A DNA stretch of 14,507 nucleotides from CAISDH01 sp964398805. GTDB lineage: Archaea; Micrarchaeota; Micrarchaeia; Micrarchaeales; Micrarchaeaceae. The translations under genes and the position numbers were made by a program. The DNA lies in the NCBI GenBank assembly GCA_964398805.1, contig CAYNNI010000067.1, forward strand, positions 1 through 14,507, in the 5' to 3' direction. Positions 13,352 to 14,507 of the stretch are shown here, piece after piece. Below the pieces are notes generated by a model, which saw nothing but the letters and a program-made list of their open reading frames with translations, was not told where the DNA came from and did no database searches. Numbering within the stretch: position 1 is the stretch's first letter; the number at the start of each line of letters is the position of its first letter.

Positions 13352-13888
13352 TCAAGTGACTGTCGTCACGCTGCACTGCGCGGCTATGTTGGCCTGGCCG
13401 GATATCACGGTTAGAAGGTACGGCGCGATTACTGCGATTATCACTCCAACTACGCCGCCGGTTATCATTCCCAGCCCATAGCCCTGAATGGTTCCCTTAA
13501 GGTTACCGGGCGCGATGTTGCCCGCAGCATAAAGCGCGGCTCCGAGTATCAGGAGCGCAAGGCCGAGTATGAATATCGCAGTGTGGATTGTGTTGTAGAT
13601 GCTGCATATCGGATAGGTAAAAGGAACGCATGCATATTGGCCAGTTGGGCAAATGGCTGCGTTGACTACCGGACACTTTCCGTTCTGGACGCTGGCGCAA
13701 GACGGGGTGCCGCTAGTAGTCGTGCCGCATGTGGGGGCAGTCGCGCCAGGAGCGGTGCAGCTCGCTGGCTGGGCCGTCACAAATGAGCCGAGGAATCCGA
13801 CAAGTATGAGGAATGCGAATGCCAATCTGAGATAGCCGCCGAATCTGTGCGCTATCAAGAACATATTCGCCTGCGACTGTGCCATCAT
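13352..13888 (-). CDS. VirB2/CedA1/TedC-like pilin candidate with Cys-rich ectodomain
   Basis: A 178-residue secreted or membrane protein. A basic N-terminus and hydrophobic core (about 19-38) end in TAQ-P, a plausible signal-peptidase site. A stretch of about 60 residues then holds seven cysteines (44, 54, 64, 72, 80, 87, 95) with many Thr, Ser, Pro and Gly residues; an eighth is Cys172. Two hydrophobic helices follow (about 99-121 and 139-162), joined by a short loop with one lysine (G-N-L-K-G-T). A cleavable signal followed by two hydrophobic helices with a short polar loop is the layout of VirB2/TrbC pilins and of archaeal CedA1/TedC filaments. The Cys-rich insert is not usual for them. 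ATG codons at 13888 and 13885 are both possible starts. It has its own promoter, as expected for an abundant subunit. A non-pilin membrane protein remains possible. Confidence 0.75.
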   Translation of the reverse strand: MMAQSQANMFLIAHRFGGYLRLAFAFLILVGFLGSFVTAQPASCTAPGATAPTCGTTTSGTPSCASVQNGKCPVVNAAICPTGQYACVPFTYPICSIYNTIHTAIFILGLALLILGAALYAAGNIAPGNLKGTIQGYGLGMITGGVVGVIIAVIAPYLLTVISGQANIAAQCSVTTVT

Positions 13889-13913
13889 ATCACTCTGAAG
13901 ATATTGACAGCAA

Positions 13914-13927
13914 CATATTTAAATAAC
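13914..13927 (-). promoter_or_regulatory. Candidate TATA box for the pilin-like gene
   Basis: GTTATTTAAATATG on the minus strand is centred about 32 bases ahead of the ATG at 13888 and predicts a leader of about five bases. It lies about 30 bases from a second TATA-like element facing the other way. Confidence 0.5.
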
Positions 13928-13947
13928 TATCCTTGCGCATGGACGGT

Positions 13948-13957
13948 ATTATATATC
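13948..13957 (+). promoter_or_regulatory. Candidate TATA box for the rightward gene
   Basis: ATTATATATC on the plus strand predicts a transcript start near 13978. This falls after the ATG at 13939 and just before GTG (13978) and ATG (13987), which is why the later start is preferred for the rightward gene. With the element at 13914-13927 it makes a compact divergent promoter. Confidence 0.45.
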
Positions 13958-13986
13958 AGGAACGCCGAGATAATAGAGTGGTGTGG

Positions 13987-14507
13987 ATGCTGCCGGTGAT
14001 GCTCAGTTTCGGTGCTATATACGCAGCCATACCGATAATAATCATCTTGATCCTCATCGGGGCGGCCACCGGCCTTAACAGGGGCTGGAGCATCTTCAAC
14101 GCCTTTGGATTTTCCGCCATTGCAGGGCTTGCGGGCGGGGTGGGGCGGGGCCGCGTAGGCAGAGGCATGACCCGCGGAGGATATCAGGCCGGCTTCATCA
14201 GGCTTGCAGTTCCGGCCAAAGTGCCTCCGCCTGTGTACGGGCTCGCAGGGCACATCAAAGGGGTGATGGCAAGAGGCTGGGAGGTACGCCCGTCTGTGAC
14301 ACCGCCTGTGCTGCTGCCGGCGCCAGGGCCCGGAGGAGGCCGAGTGAGAATGGCTGTCCGCGCAGCAGGAAGATGGGGCGGCAGGATAGGCCCCCCCGGA
14401 CTGCTTTTTGTTTCTGGGAATTGGATAGGCTCGGCTCTTGCCGCTCACAGATCCATATTCAGACCTGCAGCAAGAGCACCTGCAGCAAGAGCAATAAGGG
14501 GAGGGGG
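13987..14507 (+). CDS. One-TM, Gly/Arg/Pro-rich protein of unknown function (3' end outside the window)
   Basis: An open frame that runs off the window with at least 173 codons and no stop. From the ATG at 13987 it begins with a strongly hydrophobic helix (about residues 6-29, isoleucine-rich). It continues with a long segment very rich in Gly, Arg, Ala and Pro, with almost no acidic residues. This looks like a membrane-anchored basic tail that could touch nucleic acid or an acidic partner. Near the window edge a perfect 15-bp tandem repeat gives PAARA twice. The TATA box at 13948-13957 favours a start at 13987 or the in-frame GTG at 13978; the ATG at 13939 would add 16 charged residues before the helix. 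It is the only gene facing right in the main locus. I do not recognise a family. Confidence 0.6.
   Translation, partial: MLPVMLSFGAIYAAIPIIIILILIGAATGLNRGWSIFNAFGFSAIAGLAGGVGRGRVGRGMTRGGYQAGFIRLAVPAKVPPPVYGLAGHIKGVMARGWEVRPSVTPPVLLPAPGPGGGRVRMAVRAAGRWGGRIGPPGLLFVSGNWIGSALAAHRSIFRPAARAPAARAIRGG
14464..14493 (+). repeat. 15-bp perfect tandem repeat (two copies), coding
   Basis: CCTGCAGCAAGAGCA occurs at 14464-14478 and again at 14479-14493. It encodes PAARA twice in frame in the rightward gene. Confidence 0.85.

Noticed and set aside
13927..14448. Minus-strand open frame opposite the rightward gene
   Set aside because: Its product is low-complexity (His, Pro, Arg, Ser) and it would overlap the divergent promoter. 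The plus frame has a proper TM helix and a TATA box at the right distance.
1..14507. CRISPR array, rRNA or tRNA genes, integrase or attachment sites
   Set aside because: No regularly spaced repeats, rRNA-like stretches or complete tRNA cloverleaf were seen on either strand. The only mobile element is the IS fragment at the left edge.

Overview
This window looks archaeal. It has candidate TATA boxes about 25 bases upstream of start codons (nearly leaderless genes), frequent ATA isoleucine codons, tightly packed short operons and PKD/Ig-like surface modules. A small-genome DPANN archaeon such as a Micrarchaeota-like lineage would fit, but this is an inference from style and no taxonomic marker gene is present. 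Almost every gene is on the minus strand, GC content is high except around 2.5-3.1 kb, and no stretch over 300 bases lacks a gene.

Layout from left to right. (1) 1-194 is the right end of an insertion sequence, with the C-terminus of a YREK-type DDE transposase on the plus strand. (2) 198-2383 (minus) is a three-gene operon behind a strong TATA box: a HerA/VirB4-type ATPase, a small helical protein whose sequence resembles the ATPase's own C-terminal tail, and a CxxC/CxxC two-TM membrane protein. (3) 2477-3031 (minus) is an AT-richer soluble orphan. (4) 3158-4827 (minus) is a pair of overlapping paralogues, each with two N-terminal TM helices and a soluble domain resembling the N-terminal domain of VirB4/TrbE. 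(5) 4866-12461 (minus) is a run of six consecutive multipass membrane proteins separated by only 1-8 bases. They are one divergent paralogous family with a shared E-[IY]-[YW]-E-like motif and a central [GP]-I-x-[LM]-R-x(4)-[TF]-R-x-x-G-G motif followed by [VIM]-[YF]-P. The first-transcribed member carries a PKD-like ectodomain, one has a Cys-rich loop and one has a KASP heptad repeat. (6) 12492-13223 (minus) is a six-TM protein of the GPDPase-membrane/YciC-like type. (7) 13352-13888 (minus) is a signal-peptide protein with a Cys-rich stretch and two C-terminal hydrophobic helices, like a VirB2/CedA1/TedC pilin. (8) 13987-14507 (plus, running off the window) is a one-TM Gly/Arg/Pro-rich protein divergent from the pilin.

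Taken together, this reads as a divergent archaeal type IV secretion/DNA-transfer machine: ATPase (VirB4-like), separate membrane-anchored VirB4 N-domain proteins, a VirB6/CedA-like channel family expanded to six genes, and a VirB2-like pilin. There is no relaxase and no VirD4 coupling protein in the window. That recalls the archaeal Ced/Ted DNA-import systems more than a conjugative element, though those genes could lie outside. The split VirB4, the six-fold channel expansion and the shared ATPase-tail/small-protein domain are the unusual parts. Family assignments rest on motifs and architecture read by eye, not on a search.
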